Source: Cephalotus follicularis
Lineage: Eukaryota > Streptophyta > Magnoliopsida > Oxalidales > Cephalotaceae
DNA length: 64,000 nt
NCBI GenBank assembly: GCA_001972305.1
Contig: BDDD01000267.1
Location: 694,427-758,426 of the forward strand
Direction: 5' to 3'
Shown piece by piece: positions 1-9,728 of the stretch. Within the stretch, counting starts at the first letter, position 1, and each line of letters begins with the position of its first letter. Below the pieces are notes generated by a model. It did not search any database, was not told the DNA's origin, and worked only from the letters and a program-made list of their open reading frames with translations. Both the position numbers and the translations under genes were made by a program.

Positions 1-744
1 TCAACACAAGACTAATGTTTGCTTCTTGTTGTATTGGTCATTTGATATACGCCACTACGTTTGATTTGTCTTCAGCAAATTTCTGTGGCTGTTTTGATTC
101 TTAATGCTTTCTCTTTCTGATATATGCTCTTTTGGAATTTTAAAACACTTAATAAACTTTTAAATCTCTAACACAAGTTTTGATATAATCAAAACCATTA
201 GAATTCCAACAATAAAATAAATGAGAGAAATTGATCTTATAGTTTTTCATTTTTTTTTTATTTAAAGCAATTTGAAATGATTCCCTTAGAATCTCACGAT
301 GAAGAAAATCTGTATGTATCTTACTAAGTTGTTGGGGATGGTGGAAAATCTCCAAAAATAATAAGTTGTTATCTACAATCCTGAAAAAATAATCCAAATT
401 GTCAAGAAAATATTAAATAACAATGCTAACAAAATTGAAATTTAATTTAAGTAAATGATAACCGTCTCTTAAACCTAGCTGTGGTGGTCCTAATACCTTT
501 CACAAGCGAGCCTTAAATCTGTGAAAGTATACGAAAAATCACATTTTTTAAAAATAATTTCGGGTTTAACTTAGATTTAATTAATAGTTGGTCAAAACTA
601 CTAGTGACCAATCACCCCCATGAAAAGTATTGGTGGAAACTCTCTTCATACTAAATTTCTTTTATGCTCTAGCGTTATAATTGACAATTTCCAGTCTCTC
701 GTATTTGGTCATATTACGAAAAAGTCCAACAAACAGATACATTG
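1..744. other. AT-rich stretch without recognisable gene
   Basis: I see no coding region, structural RNA or repeat that can be supported here. A short open frame of 82 codons on the minus strand at 149-397 has no recognisable motif and lies in AT-rich sequence. The right end passes into a LINE fragment. Confidence 0.5.
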
Positions 745-910
745 GAACAATATCTTGCTAGCATAAGATACGGTTCAAGGCATTAATGAGAAGCGCCATG
801 GGGTAATGTGGTGATTGAATTATATATGTCAAAGGCCTATAATAGAGTATCTTGGCTGTTTCTCTCCAAGGCGTTTAGGAAATCCGGTTGTTTCCTCCAA
901 CTTGTCTAAC
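745..910 (+). pseudogene. LINE reverse transcriptase fragment (non-LTR retrotransposon)
   Basis: Translated in two plus-strand frames, this stretch reads NNILLA then INEKRHG, followed after a frameshift by MSKAYNRVSWLFLSKAFRK. This matches the plant LINE reverse transcriptase block in which an Ile-Ser-Asp-Asn-Ile-Leu segment and a Lys-Arg-His-Gly segment precede the Asp-Met-Ser-Lys-Ala-Tyr-Asp-Arg-Val motif. In-frame stops interrupt it and the catalytic region downstream is not present. It is a dead 5'-truncated or internally broken remnant of roughly 55 codons. No poly(A) tail or target duplication could be assigned. Confidence 0.6.
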
Positions 911-1259
911 TATGGTCTAGGCCCATCTTGCAGGTGCTTTGGAGCATCCCTCGGTTCGCTAATCTCTTTCGCAATGTGAGCTTTCAAAGGGTTGGGGATG
1001 GTACCTAGCCTTCCCATTTGGTAGAGTCATCCTCTGAACTTGGGTGTGCTTCTTGCCATTCTTAATCTTTTGCCTGCTACTTCTTTCTTCTTCATCCCAA
1101 TGGGTTGGCGAATTGCTTTGATTGACTTGAAGGTGTTCCTCCTTAGAAAATACGTCAAAAATTTTGGCTTTTGCTAAGTGATCCTCCTCAAAAGCGAATA
1201 GGTCTTTCGAAGAGGAGACAAATATGTCTTTCCCTTGCCACCTTGGTAAGAAGTTGGGG

Positions 1260-1500
1260 CATCAATAATATGAAACTTTGTTAGACTTCATGTCTTTCAA
1301 ACTCTAAGATCCACAACTGCAAACTCTTATGTCTAGAGACTTGTAAAGTTGAACGCAAAGATGCCAACTTGTCTCTGTACCATTCCCTTTTTAGGAATCC
1401 GAGAGGCTTGGAAAGTTTTCAAAGCCATTATTTTAAACGAAGAACCATTGTTCGCAATGGCTCCATTCATGATTACCCCCACATACAAGGGCCCGATACA
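1260..1500 (-). pseudogene. Ty3/gypsy aspartic protease fragment
   Basis: The minus strand reads VGVIMNGAIANNGSSFKI then MALKTFQASRIPKKGM and, after frame breaks, TKFHIIDAPTSY. This follows the plant gypsy protease layout: an active-site D-N-G-S-S, a leucine-rich PLKTL segment, and a downstream FHVIDA-x-TSY segment. The catalytic Asp is replaced by Asn (NNG instead of DNG), so even without the frameshifts this copy would be inactive. It belongs to the old element interrupted at 2359-5710. Confidence 0.6.
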
Positions 1501-1924
1501 CCTTTACGTCTTTATGCCTTTATATGTCTCGATGAACATTATTGCCCCTTCGTTCTCTTTAGAGAGCTTGCGCACTGGTTGATCTATGGCCAAGCATTCT
1601 TTGTCGTAGCCATAAGCTATGTGGACCAATCTCGTAGCTGTCACGACTTTGGCTTCTTCATTAAACCCTAATTGATTTAGAAACCTCCTCACGGTGATGC
1701 TTTTGAGAAATGCCTTTGATAGAGCTAAGTAGTCTTCTTCAACTTCTTGCTCCGGCTATACAGGAGCCTGACACTCGATGGGCTCCTCATCCACTTCCTT
1801 AACAATGTATTCCAGTGTTGGACTCGTAGAAGTATGGGTGCATACTAGCGCTTCTGCTATCCTACCATTGCGAGGAAGCAGATTCCACCGAACTCCCTAT
1901 GGTTCTACCACCACCAACCCTTCA

Positions 1925-2016
1925 CCTATCCGTTTATGCACTATTTTTTTCAACGTATAACACTCCCGTGTTGAGTGCCTATTGTGCCGATGGTAACGAC
2001 AATAGTTAGTGTCCGC
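1925..2016 (-). pseudogene. Gypsy gag C-terminal Cys-His motif
   Basis: The minus strand encodes YCRYHRHNRHSTRECYTLKK. This is the C-x2-H ... H-x4-C arrangement found at the gag C-terminus of one group of plant gypsy elements, here followed by a short basic tail. It sits between the gag body beyond the Copia insertion and the protease fragment, which is the expected order for a minus-strand element. Another open minus-strand segment of the same element lies at 1504-1692. Confidence 0.55.
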
Positions 2017-2358
2017 TTTTTCTGCCTCAACAGGTCACCTTTGAACATAGGGTAGTTTAATGTCCCAGTTTTCTAGCTAGTTTTTGAGCAAATCATTAAC
2101 TTCCTCGATAGTCATTAAAAAAGGCTGAGGGACATCACTCGCCCTTTTCTTCTTTTCATTCAGAGCTTTTACCTCTACCAGCTAGGCAATGGCCCTTCTT
2201 TAGATAATTGTTCTGCCATAAGGCACTTAATCAATTGTGCCTTCTCTTAGCTACCTTCACCAGCCTCCCTGATGTTTTTATCCCCAGGTTCTCTCAGTGA
2301 ATCTGGTAATCGTTCAACATTCTTGGGAACACATGTGTCCGTCACATGCTTTTCATTT

Positions 2359-2607
2359 TGTTAGATTTTTTGGATAAAAACATGAGAGAGTTTTCCTTTT
2401 GTTTTTTGAATTACCATTTTTGCTGCAATATTTTTTTACACTTATATGGGCTGACTTGAACAAAAAAAAAAAAAGAAACTACTACAATAGCCTTTTTTTT
2501 TACTTTATAGTAAATGAAGTCATTAGGTAGAGAGGACACATCATGCTGGAACAAAATGACTAAATTAGCCAACATAAGAGTTTCTAATCAAAGCCTTAAC
2601 TTTAATA
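2359..2607 (-). repeat. Copia 3' LTR (249 bp)
   Basis: Direct repeat of 5403-5710. On the plus strand it begins TGTTAGATTTTTTGG and ends TTTAATA, where the other copy ends TTTAACA, so the terminal CA has changed to TA. It lacks about 56 bp present in the other LTR just before AAGTCATTAG. The purine-rich stretch TATAGAGGAG just to its right (minus-strand upstream) is the probable polypurine tract. The element's RNase H reading frame stops just inside this LTR. Confidence 0.85.
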
Positions 2608-3262
2608 CTCCTCTATAAGGTTTTTGTTGGAAACTTCAAGTAAAAACCTCAAGAACTCAAACCTAGCTTTAGGAAGAGCCTTGGTGAAAATGTCTGCAAG
2701 TTGATCTTCAGACTTGCAGTGGATTAATTTAATTTCTCCATTTTTCTCAACTTTCCTGATTGCATGATATTTAACTTTTATGTGCTCTGTTCTTCCATGC
2801 TGGACTGGGTTATTGGTAATGGCAATGGCAGATTTGTTATCACAATAGATGTGTGTTGCCATTGTAGTGTTTTCACCCAAATCAGCAAGAACCTTTCTCA
2901 ACCAAATTGCTTGGTTGGAAGCTGAAGCATCAACAATGTATTCTGCTTCAGCTGTGGATTGAGCAACTACCTCTTGTTTTTTTTGATATCCAAGTGAAGA
3001 CACTTGAACCAAAAGAACAACAATAACCAGAAGTTGATTTCATATCATCGACACTACCAGCCCAATCACTGTCCACATAGCCCCTTAGCTTTTCAGTATT
3101 AGTAGCATAACCACAACAATCAATCTCATCAATTCCGGATGAATACCAAATGCCAAAACCAGTTGTGCCTCTCAAATACCTTAGGACTCTCTTAGCAGCA
3201 CCAAGATGAGTTTGAGTAGGACTCTCCATAAACCTGGACAGAAGACTTGTAGAGTACATCAA
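2602..3262 (-). pseudogene. Copia RT C-terminus and RNase H
   Basis: Reading starts at the deletion junction with [13 protein letters not shown] and [12 protein letters not shown], the last conserved block of Copia RT. RNase H follows: a GYVDSDWAG segment, a frameshift near 3000, then [29 protein letters not shown] and DIFTKALPK. These include the acidic residues expected of Copia RNase H. The frame ends at 2602, a few bases into the LTR. The catalytic YVDD motif of RT is absent because it lay in the deleted segment. The order and strand tie this block to the gag and integrase to its right. Confidence 0.8.
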
Positions 3263-4053
3263 ATCTGTGCTGAAGGTTTAGTACCAGACCAAGCTTCAAT
3301 AGGTATCTTTCCTTCAACAGACCTAGTAGGTAGTCTATTTTGTAGGTAAACTGCAGTGTACACAGCCTCACCCCAAAACCTTTTTGGCAAGCGTTTTTGA
3401 TACATCATGCACCTCCCCATCTCCATTATGGTTCTATTTTTCCTCTCTGAAACTCCATTCTGCAATGGAGAATAAGGCACTGTCAATTGATGTTTTATCC
3501 CCATGTCATCACAGAATTGATCAAACTCAATGGAGGTATATTCCTTGCCATTATCGGACCCTAGAGTCTTGATTTTACATCCACTCTGATTTTCCTCCAT
3601 CTTCTTGAATTTATTGAAGACTTTAAACACTTGAGACTTGTTACTCAGGAGATAAATCCAGGTCATCCTGCTGAAGTCATCAATAAATAAGATAAAGTAT
3701 TTGTTTTGTCCCAATTATGGAGTACTCATTGGTCCACAGAGGTCAGTATGGACTAATTGAAGCTTCTCCTTGGCTCTCCATGCTTGATTTGTAGGACAAG
3801 GGGTCCTGTTTAGCTTTCCCATTTGACAACACTCACACACTTCATCAGTCAAATGCATAGAGGGCATATTTCTCACAAGCCCTTTTGTTTGCGTATAATT
3901 TAAAGATCTCATGTTAAAGTGATCAAACCTCTTATGCCAAAGTTTAGATTCATATGCAAAGGTGTAGTGAGAAATTTTTTTAGCATAACTCCAATTGACA
4001 GGAAAGCTATTGTTGTCTACATGAACCCTAGCTATCTCATCACCATTAGTCAT
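3259..4053 (-). pseudogene. Copia GAG-pre-integrase and integrase
   Basis: Two adjoining minus-strand reading segments (4053-3715 and 3714-3259). The first holds the pre-integrase zinc region: LWHKRFDHFNMRSL ... CECCQMGKL, an H-x-H/C-x2-C pattern. The second has the integrase core with FIDDFSRMTWIY, LGSDNGKEY and PYSPLQNGVSERKNRTIME, carrying the D, D and E positions of the retroviral-type integrase triad. It ends at AWSGTKPSA, normally followed by dozens of further integrase residues and then RT; here the next codons are already the end of RT. A stop separates the two segments. Confidence 0.8.
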
Positions 4054-4324
4054 TTACAATGCAGTGTTTATCTTTAAAAAATGAGTAATTATTACTCATC
4101 ATTTGAGCAACACTAAGCAGATTTTGATCCAATTTAGGTACTAAAAGGACATCTTTGATGAATTTTGTACCTTGAATGGTTTGTACAGCAATTGTGCCTT
4201 TCCTAGTGGCTCTGACTTCATTTCCATTGCCTACTTTGATAATAGCTTTCACTGATGTGTCTAGTTGATAGAATATAGTAGGGTCAAATGACATGTGATT
4301 TGTACATGCACTGTCTATGAGTCA
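4046..4324 (-). pseudogene. Copia aspartic protease
   Basis: The minus strand reads LIDSACTNHMSFD, then VKVGNG-like and LLVPKLDQNLLSV segments typical of Copia protease. The active-site triplet is D-S-A where the family has D-S-G. A TGA stop at 4322-4324 lies immediately before LIDS, where the family usually has tryptophan; a single G-to-A change would produce it. The protease would normally cut the polyprotein, but this copy is interrupted. Confidence 0.7.
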
Positions 4325-4439
4325 GGAATGCTTGTTGGTGTTTCCTCCATGTTGTGCAGCCATAAAGAGATGATTCTCTTGTTGCTTGTTTTCAGCTACA
4401 TGAGCTTGTGGTTGATGAGTTTGATTTTGTTGTGAAGGT

Positions 4440-5353
4440 TCAATGTTTTTAAATCTGCAGAATTTTTCTGGATGTCCAAACTTGTTGCATATCTTGCATT
4501 TGATTTTGAACCAACAATTCTTCTCGAGATGACTGGTTTTTTTACAAGTCCCACAAGGAGGGAACTTTCCCTTTTGATTTCCAGACTTATCTCCGGCTGG
4601 ATTCTTGCCTTTGTTCTTATCACCATTAGGCTTCTTTTATTCCTTGAACCCAGATTGCTCATTCTTTTGCTTGGCTTGAAATGCTCCTTCAGTAGCTACC
4701 TCTACTCTTTTGCTTAGCCTGGATTCATGAATCTGTAGAGAGCCTATCAACTCATTGAGAGTGACAATAGAAAGATCCTTAGACTCCTCTATTACTGACA
4801 CTTTGCGATCAAACTTTTCAGGTAAACTTATCAACACTTTCTCCACAAGTTTTTGATCTGAAATCTTTTCACCATAGGTCCTCATCTGGTTCACAAGTTC
4901 CATGAGTCTTGAGACATAATCTTTCACAGCTTCACTGTCCTTCATCTTCAGATTTTCATAATCCCTTCTGAAGTTGAGTAACCTTATAGCTCTGACTCTC
5001 CCTGAGCCTTGAAACTCATCTTGAAGAGTATCCCAAGCTTCTTTGGCAGTAGTTGAAGCCATAACCCTGGGAAAGATAGATTCTGCCACAGCTGAGTGAA
5101 GAAAGGAAAGAGCTTTGAAATTTTTTGAAGAGTCCTCCTTCTGATACTTGATTTGTGCAACTGTTGGGTTATCCATCTCAGCTGGTGGTTGATATCCCTT
5201 CTCTATTGTTTCCCATAAATCATATACTCTTAAATATGTCCTCATTTTGATAGACCAGAAGTCATAGGCCTCTCCCCCAAAAACTGGAGGTGCATGCAGA
5301 GAAACATTGCTTGATGATGCCATAGTTGCAGCCAAGAAAACAAATATGAACAC
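4440..5353 (-). pseudogene. Copia gag with two CCHC zinc knuckles
   Basis: The 238-codon segment 5353-4637 begins near the PBS and carries the plant Copia gag blocks VFGGEAYDFWSIKMRTYL, LWETIEKGY, AKEAWDTLQDEFQG and LLNFRRDYENLKM. In a shifted frame at about 4565-4455 are two nucleic-acid-binding knuckles, CGTCKKTSHLEKNC and CKICNKFGHPEKFC, both with all C, C, H and C ligands. Gag packages the element's RNA in cytoplasmic particles. The frameshift between body and knuckles would prevent a full-length product. An upstream ATG near 5310 (MASSSNVSLHAPP) is the likeliest original start. Confidence 0.8.
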
Positions 5354-5390
5354 TCCTTTTCTTTTTCTTTTTCCCTTAAGATCATTAAAA

Positions 5391-5402
5391 GCTCTGATAC
5401 CA
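5391..5402 (-). other. Primer binding site (initiator tRNA-Met)
   Basis: On the minus strand this is TGGTATCAGAGC, complementary to the 3' end of plant initiator methionine tRNA, directly adjoining the 5' LTR at 5403. It fixes the orientation of the Copia element as minus. Confidence 0.9.
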
Positions 5403-5710
5403 TGTTAGATTTTTTGGATAAAAAAACATGAGAGTTTTCCTTTTGTTTTTTGAATTACTATTTTTGCTCCAATATTTTTGTACACTTATATGGGCTGACT
5501 TGAACAAAAAAAAAAAAAAAAACACTACTAGAGCAGCCTTTTTTTTTATTACTTTACAGTCATTGCTTTTTTTCTTAAACAGAGGAACTACACAAGCAAC
5601 TAACAACCTCAACTAACTGAAGTCATTAGACAGAGAGGACACACTATGCTGAAACAAAATGACTAAATTAGCCCGCATAAGAGTTTCTAACCAAATCCTT
5701 TACTTTAACA
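5403..5710 (-). repeat. Copia 5' LTR (308 bp)
   Basis: Direct repeat of 2359-2607, running TGTTAGATTTTTTGG to TTTAACA on the plus strand, followed at 5711 by the target duplication CATTT. It has about 56 bp between ACTTTACAGT and AAGTCATTAG that the other LTR lacks. A poly-A tract near 5508-5522 is variable in length between the copies. Confidence 0.9.
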
Positions 5711-5715
5711 CATTT

Positions 5716-6442
5716 ATCACATCTTGACATTCCTTGGCTTGATCTTTAAAGCGTTCCCATATGTGACTAAGTCCTCATTCATTCCTTGCGCGATGTGTGC
5801 TAGGTTCATGACAGAAATCACGTTCTTGGTGTTCAAGAACTTGGAATAAAACATGTTTGCCATCTCCTCTCATCTTTTTACCAATTCAGGAGTTAGGTTG
5901 GAATACCATGCGGAGGCGTGCTCAAAAAGAGACTTAGAGATTTCTCTGAGGCTTAACTCAAGATCGAAGCCAAAGATTCCCAATGCAATGATGAAACAAA
6001 CAATGTGCTCCCTTGCACATCCTGTTTTACCATTGAACATAACGAAGTTGGGGACCTTGTAGTCTGTGGGATAAGGCTTGCTTGCAATATGAGTACGAAG
6101 GGCACATGTTTATGTCAAATAATGCTAGGAAATCTCTCCCACGCTTAAGGAGCCTTTTGAGGTCTCCCACAGTGAGATAGTTGAGGTGGAATTGTCAATT
6201 GGTGGGACATAGTCTTGAGCAGTAGATGGGAGAGTTTTCGCAATAGTTGATTGTGGTGCTGGTGCTGGTGTTGCAGAAAACAATATACGATTTGGTGATG
6301 GTGTGGCAAGTGTCTCCACAGGATTTGGTGGGTGATTTGGCAGTGATGGAGCGTTTTGTGGACTTGTAGTTGGGTTTGCTACGCCTGGGATTTCTCTATT
6401 TTGCATGGCCATCATCGCTTGCTGTTGTTGGATAGCGGCCAT
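5716..6442 (-). pseudogene. Ty3/gypsy gag, N-terminal part
   Basis: The part from 6442 down to 6125 is an open 105-codon segment rich in Gln, Pro and Ser (MAAIQQQQAMMAMQNREIP), as in the low-complexity N-terminus of plant gypsy gag. From about 6080 to 5720 the minus strand reads VPNFVMFNGKTG, REHIVCFI, LFEHASAWYSNLTPE and MANMFYSKFLNTKNV, the classical retrotransposon gag (capsid) domain. A stop near 6124 separates the two. The frame is cut at 5716 by the Copia insertion and resumes beyond 2353 on the other side. Confidence 0.7.
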
Positions 6443-6764
6443 AATTTGCGTTCGTGTATCTAGAACTGGTCATAGGCTCTCGTCCGTTTCTTATGGGGCT
6501 TTATGTTGTTGGGCCTCCGACAGAGCTAATTGCTGACAAAGCTAGCAGTTTTTACACAAACATCTTCATTACCCTCTTGCATGTTTACATTTTTTTTACT
6601 GGTTGTCATAGCTTGTCACTACTCCTCTTTGAGGATTGTTTCGAGTTTGTGTGATTCTGTATAATCACTTCAAAATAGACTTAGATTTTGAACTAATAAT
6701 TTGTGGTAGAATAACAAGAAAATTTGTTTTCCATAAGAATATCACATTCTCATCATTTTGGTGG

Positions 6765-7212
6765 ATATTAGAAATGACAATATACCGGTTCTAATATGGG
6801 TAGTAAAGACCCGAACCCAGATTCGTATACTTTGATATAGGACCGAACCCGGTACGGGTACACAATTTTAGTATCAGAATCGACCTTACGGTAAAAATAG
6901 GTTCCGGAACCGAACTGAACCGGATTCGTTAGTAATAAAAAAACATAATAAATTATTTTTATTATTTATAATTTAGATTATATATATGTGTGATTTTTTT
7001 AATATATAGAATATATTTATACATATTTAATTATAAAAGTAATATACCACGGTCAGTTCCGAATCCATAACTCTAAAACCTGAAACATATCCGAGTCCTA
7101 TAAATTGGTATCAGAATTGGTCCGAAACCAAATTTAAAAAAAAATACCATCTCGTCGATACGGTTTCGAATATGTTCCTTGTGGGTACAGTTCTAATTGT
7201 CATTCTTAATAT
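6765..7212. mobile_element. Foldback/MITE-like element, about 450 bp
   Basis: Terminal inverted repeats: left ATATTAGAAATGACAAT at 6765-6781, right its near-perfect reverse complement at 7196-7212 (one or two differences). The interior contains repeated GAACCC/GGTACC-type words and no coding capacity. No target duplication is clear, so the superfamily is not assigned. Confidence 0.5.
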
Positions 7213-7246
7213 TTATGGATAAGTAATCTTATATAGATTCTCAATC

Positions 7247-7402
7247 GAGTAATGCGATCAATACAAGTAAGTGACATCACAAATGAATTGTCAAAATATT
7301 ATTGATAATTATTTTTATTAAAAGTCAAAACATCGTTAATGATTATTATAAAAACACCAATGATATTTGATAATTCATATGTCACATTTAATAACATTAC
7401 TC
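7247..7402. mobile_element. Small MITE with GAGTAATG termini
   Basis: The 156 bp segment starts GAGTAATG and ends CATTACTC. Its two halves are imperfect inverted repeats meeting around ATTAAAAGTCAAAACATC. A related copy with the same central phrase lies at 41896-42208, and a more distant one near 13109-13230. No coding capacity. Confidence 0.5.
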
Positions 7403-7975
7403 TTCTCACCAACAAAAAAAGATTTCAATATAGACCAAAAAATCCTAAGAATTTAGGAAGATTCCCAAAATCTTTGAGGATTCTCACCCCTTAAGGATCA
7501 AATTAACAACCCGTTCTATCAATCAATGTAAATACTTAGTTTATTCATTGAAATGTACAATGTAGTTCCTTAAACTTGTAAACTTAATTTTGTGATCCTT
7601 TAAAACATAATTAAAAAGAAAAAAGGAAAAGCTATATAATATAATTTGTAGGAAAAAAATAAAAAGTTACTGATTAACATAAGAAAAAAGAAACAGGAAG
7701 TGTACATCTGTTTAAAAAAAACTAACATTTAAATTTTGATTGAGAGAAAGGACTAGGAGTTGATCACCGAAACCATGGCCACCACGACATCACTATCAAT
7801 CGATATACCCACTTAGAAAATATAAAACGAAACTTAAGCTAACTAATACATTCAAAAACTTGATAAAATTATACAAAACCCCATGTGATCAAATCATAGA
7901 GATACATTTTTTCCTTACAACATAGGAAAGTTACATAAAACAATGAGATTCCAAAAACCAGGGCATGTCGTGTGT
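7403..7975. other. PAL 3' flank
   Basis: AT-rich sequence downstream of the PAL stop codon. It must include the 3' untranslated region, but I could not place a poly(A) signal with confidence. No other gene seen. Confidence 0.5.
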
Positions 7976-9728
7976 CTAACAAATTGGAAGAGGAGTGCCA
8001 TCCCAGTTCTTAAGGCATTCAAGTAATGGATCAATCAACTTCCCCTCGCAGATTGCTGCAAAAACTTTGTCACATTCCTCTCCTGGTGACCTTACCTTCT
8101 CTCCTGTTAATAACTGGGTCCCCAACTCTTCTCTCACAAACTTGTACAGCGGATAGGACCTGCATTCCTTGATCCTGTTTGGAATTGCTGGTTTGCCGCT
8201 CTCCCAATCACTTCTGGCACTCTCAACTTCTCTGGGCAAAAGGGTTTTCAATTCCTCCTCAAAATCACCTATCTTCAAAAAGATTGAAGCATTTACATTC
8301 TTCAAATCCTCCTTGTTAACCAACGCATGCTCCACGAGTACTTGCCTTAGTTTTTGCACAAGTGGGTAACTTGCACTACACGGATCATCAATGTAGGTAA
8401 AAACATGCTCTCCGTCAACCACTTTAAGCAAATCCTTCTCACAGAATCTTGAAGGATGCAGTTCTCCATTGTCCCCCATGGTTAGGACTTTCTTAGCCGC
8501 TTGGCTGACGGTGTTCTTTACCGTGCTTTTCATGTTCTCCTCCAAATGCCTTAGATCGATGGCCTGGCAAAGTGCAACTATGTATGTTGACGACATGAGC
8601 TTTAAGATATCAATTGCTTCGGCTGTTTTTCTTGATGAGATTAATCCCAATGAGTTCACATCTTGGTTGTGTTGCTCTGCACTTTGGACATGGTTGGTGA
8701 CAGGATTGGCAAGGAATTGGAGCTCTGAACAATAGGATGCCATTGCTATCTCCGCGCCTTTAAAGCCATAATCCAGGCTTGGATTCCTACCGCCTGTGAG
8801 ATTTGAAGGCAACCCATTATTGTAGAAGTCATTGACTAGCTCAGAGAATTGTGCAAACATGAGTTTTCCAATTGAGGCTATTGCCAATCTTGTGTTATCC
8901 ATAGACACACCAATAGGGGTTCCCTGGAAATTTCCACCATGTAAGGCCTTGTTCCTCGACACATCAATCAATGGATTATCATTTACGGAGTTTATCTCCC
9001 TCTCAATGGACTTTGTTGATACTCGGATAACTTCAACTTGAGGACCTAACCATTGTGGAGAAGTACGAAGAGCATATCTATCTTGCTTAGGCTTTTGCAG
9101 TGGATCCAATTCGTGCAAATTTTTCGCTGCTTTAACATAAGAACTCCCATCCAAAATGTGTTCCATAATAGCTGCGGCCTCAATTTGACCAGGATGGTGC
9201 TTCAACTTATGTGTCAAATGATCTGTAAACTCTGGCTTTCCTTGCATAACCTCGGCAAATATTGCAGACAGGACCTCTGATAAAACTGTTAAAATGTTAG
9301 CCTCAAAAAGTACTATTGAAGCCACGCCAGAGCCAACTCCTGTGCCATTAACCAGTGCAAGGCCCTCCTTAGGCTGCAACTCAAAGAACCTACCCTCATT
9401 AATGCCCGCAAGCCGAAAGGCTTCTGCTGCATCGAGGGACTCACCTGTTGGCCCCACGGACATCGAATTGGGCCTGCCAGTTAAGAATCCGGCAATGTAA
9501 GAAAACGGGACTAAATCGCCAGAGGCAGTAATTGAGCCACGCAAAGGCAAGCAGGGAGTGATGTTGTGGTTTAGTAGCTTTGTGATGGCTTCCAGGATCT
9601 CAAACCTAATGCCTGAGTAGCCCTGGAGGAGAGTGTTTATTCGTACAATCATTGCTGCTCTTGTTGCGCTATGTGGCAAGGAATGAACGGATTCAGTGCC
9701 ATTGCCAAAGATTCCTGCATTCAAGAAT
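7976..9728 (-). CDS. PAL: Phenylalanine ammonia-lyase, exon 2 (residues 135-718)
   Basis: PAL removes ammonia from L-phenylalanine to give trans-cinnamate, the entry step to lignin, flavonoids and other phenylpropanoids, as a cytosolic homotetramer. Joined to exon 1 the product is 718 residues, the usual plant length. The acceptor is ..CAG|A at 9728 and completes the split Arg135 codon, giving [11 protein letters not shown]. The Ala203-Ser204-Gly205 triad in [12 protein letters not shown] is the one that cyclises into the MIO prosthetic group. Residues matching known parsley PAL positions are all present: Asn262, Gln350, Tyr353, Arg356, Phe402 and Gln490. Phe136 is the residue that favours Phe over Tyr; His here would suggest tyrosine ammonia-lyase. 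The frame runs uninterrupted to TAG at 7976-7978 with a normal C-terminus ending PLPIC. Confidence 0.97.

Larger units (their letters stand above)
2359..5710 (-). mobile_element. Ty1/Copia retrotransposon lacking most of its reverse transcriptase
   Basis: A complete insertion: 3' LTR 2359-2607, coding region, PBS 5391-5402 and 5' LTR 5403-5710, flanked by a perfect 5 bp target duplication CATTT at 2354-2358 and 5711-5715. Coding order on the minus strand is gag, two CCHC knuckles, protease, integrase, then directly the last part of reverse transcriptase and RNase H. About 500-600 residues normally between the integrase C-terminus and the end of RT are missing, so the 3.35 kb element is non-autonomous. 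It sits in the gag of an older gypsy element. The LTRs are about 90% alike by eye apart from one indel near 56 bp, so it is neither very recent nor ancient. Confidence 0.9.
1250..6460 (-). mobile_element. Decayed Ty3/gypsy element split by a Copia insertion
   Basis: Read on the minus strand, the flanks of the 2359-5710 Copia element form one older Ty3/gypsy element: gag from about 6442 down to 5716, continuing after the insertion with a Cys-His motif near 2000 and a protease near 1500-1260. The style of the protease and Cys-His motifs (NGSS, RYHR..STREC) resembles non-chromovirus Tat/Ogre/Athila-type elements rather than the chromovirus type seen elsewhere in this window; that lineage call is inference. 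No LTRs were found for it. Many stops and frameshifts show it is far older than the Copia element inside it. Confidence 0.65.

Noticed and set aside
9724-9726. A separate start for a second, shorter PAL protein at the beginning of exon 2
   Set aside because: The codon is TTG (Leu137) inside a conserved block; the GT-AG intron joins it cleanly to exon 1.
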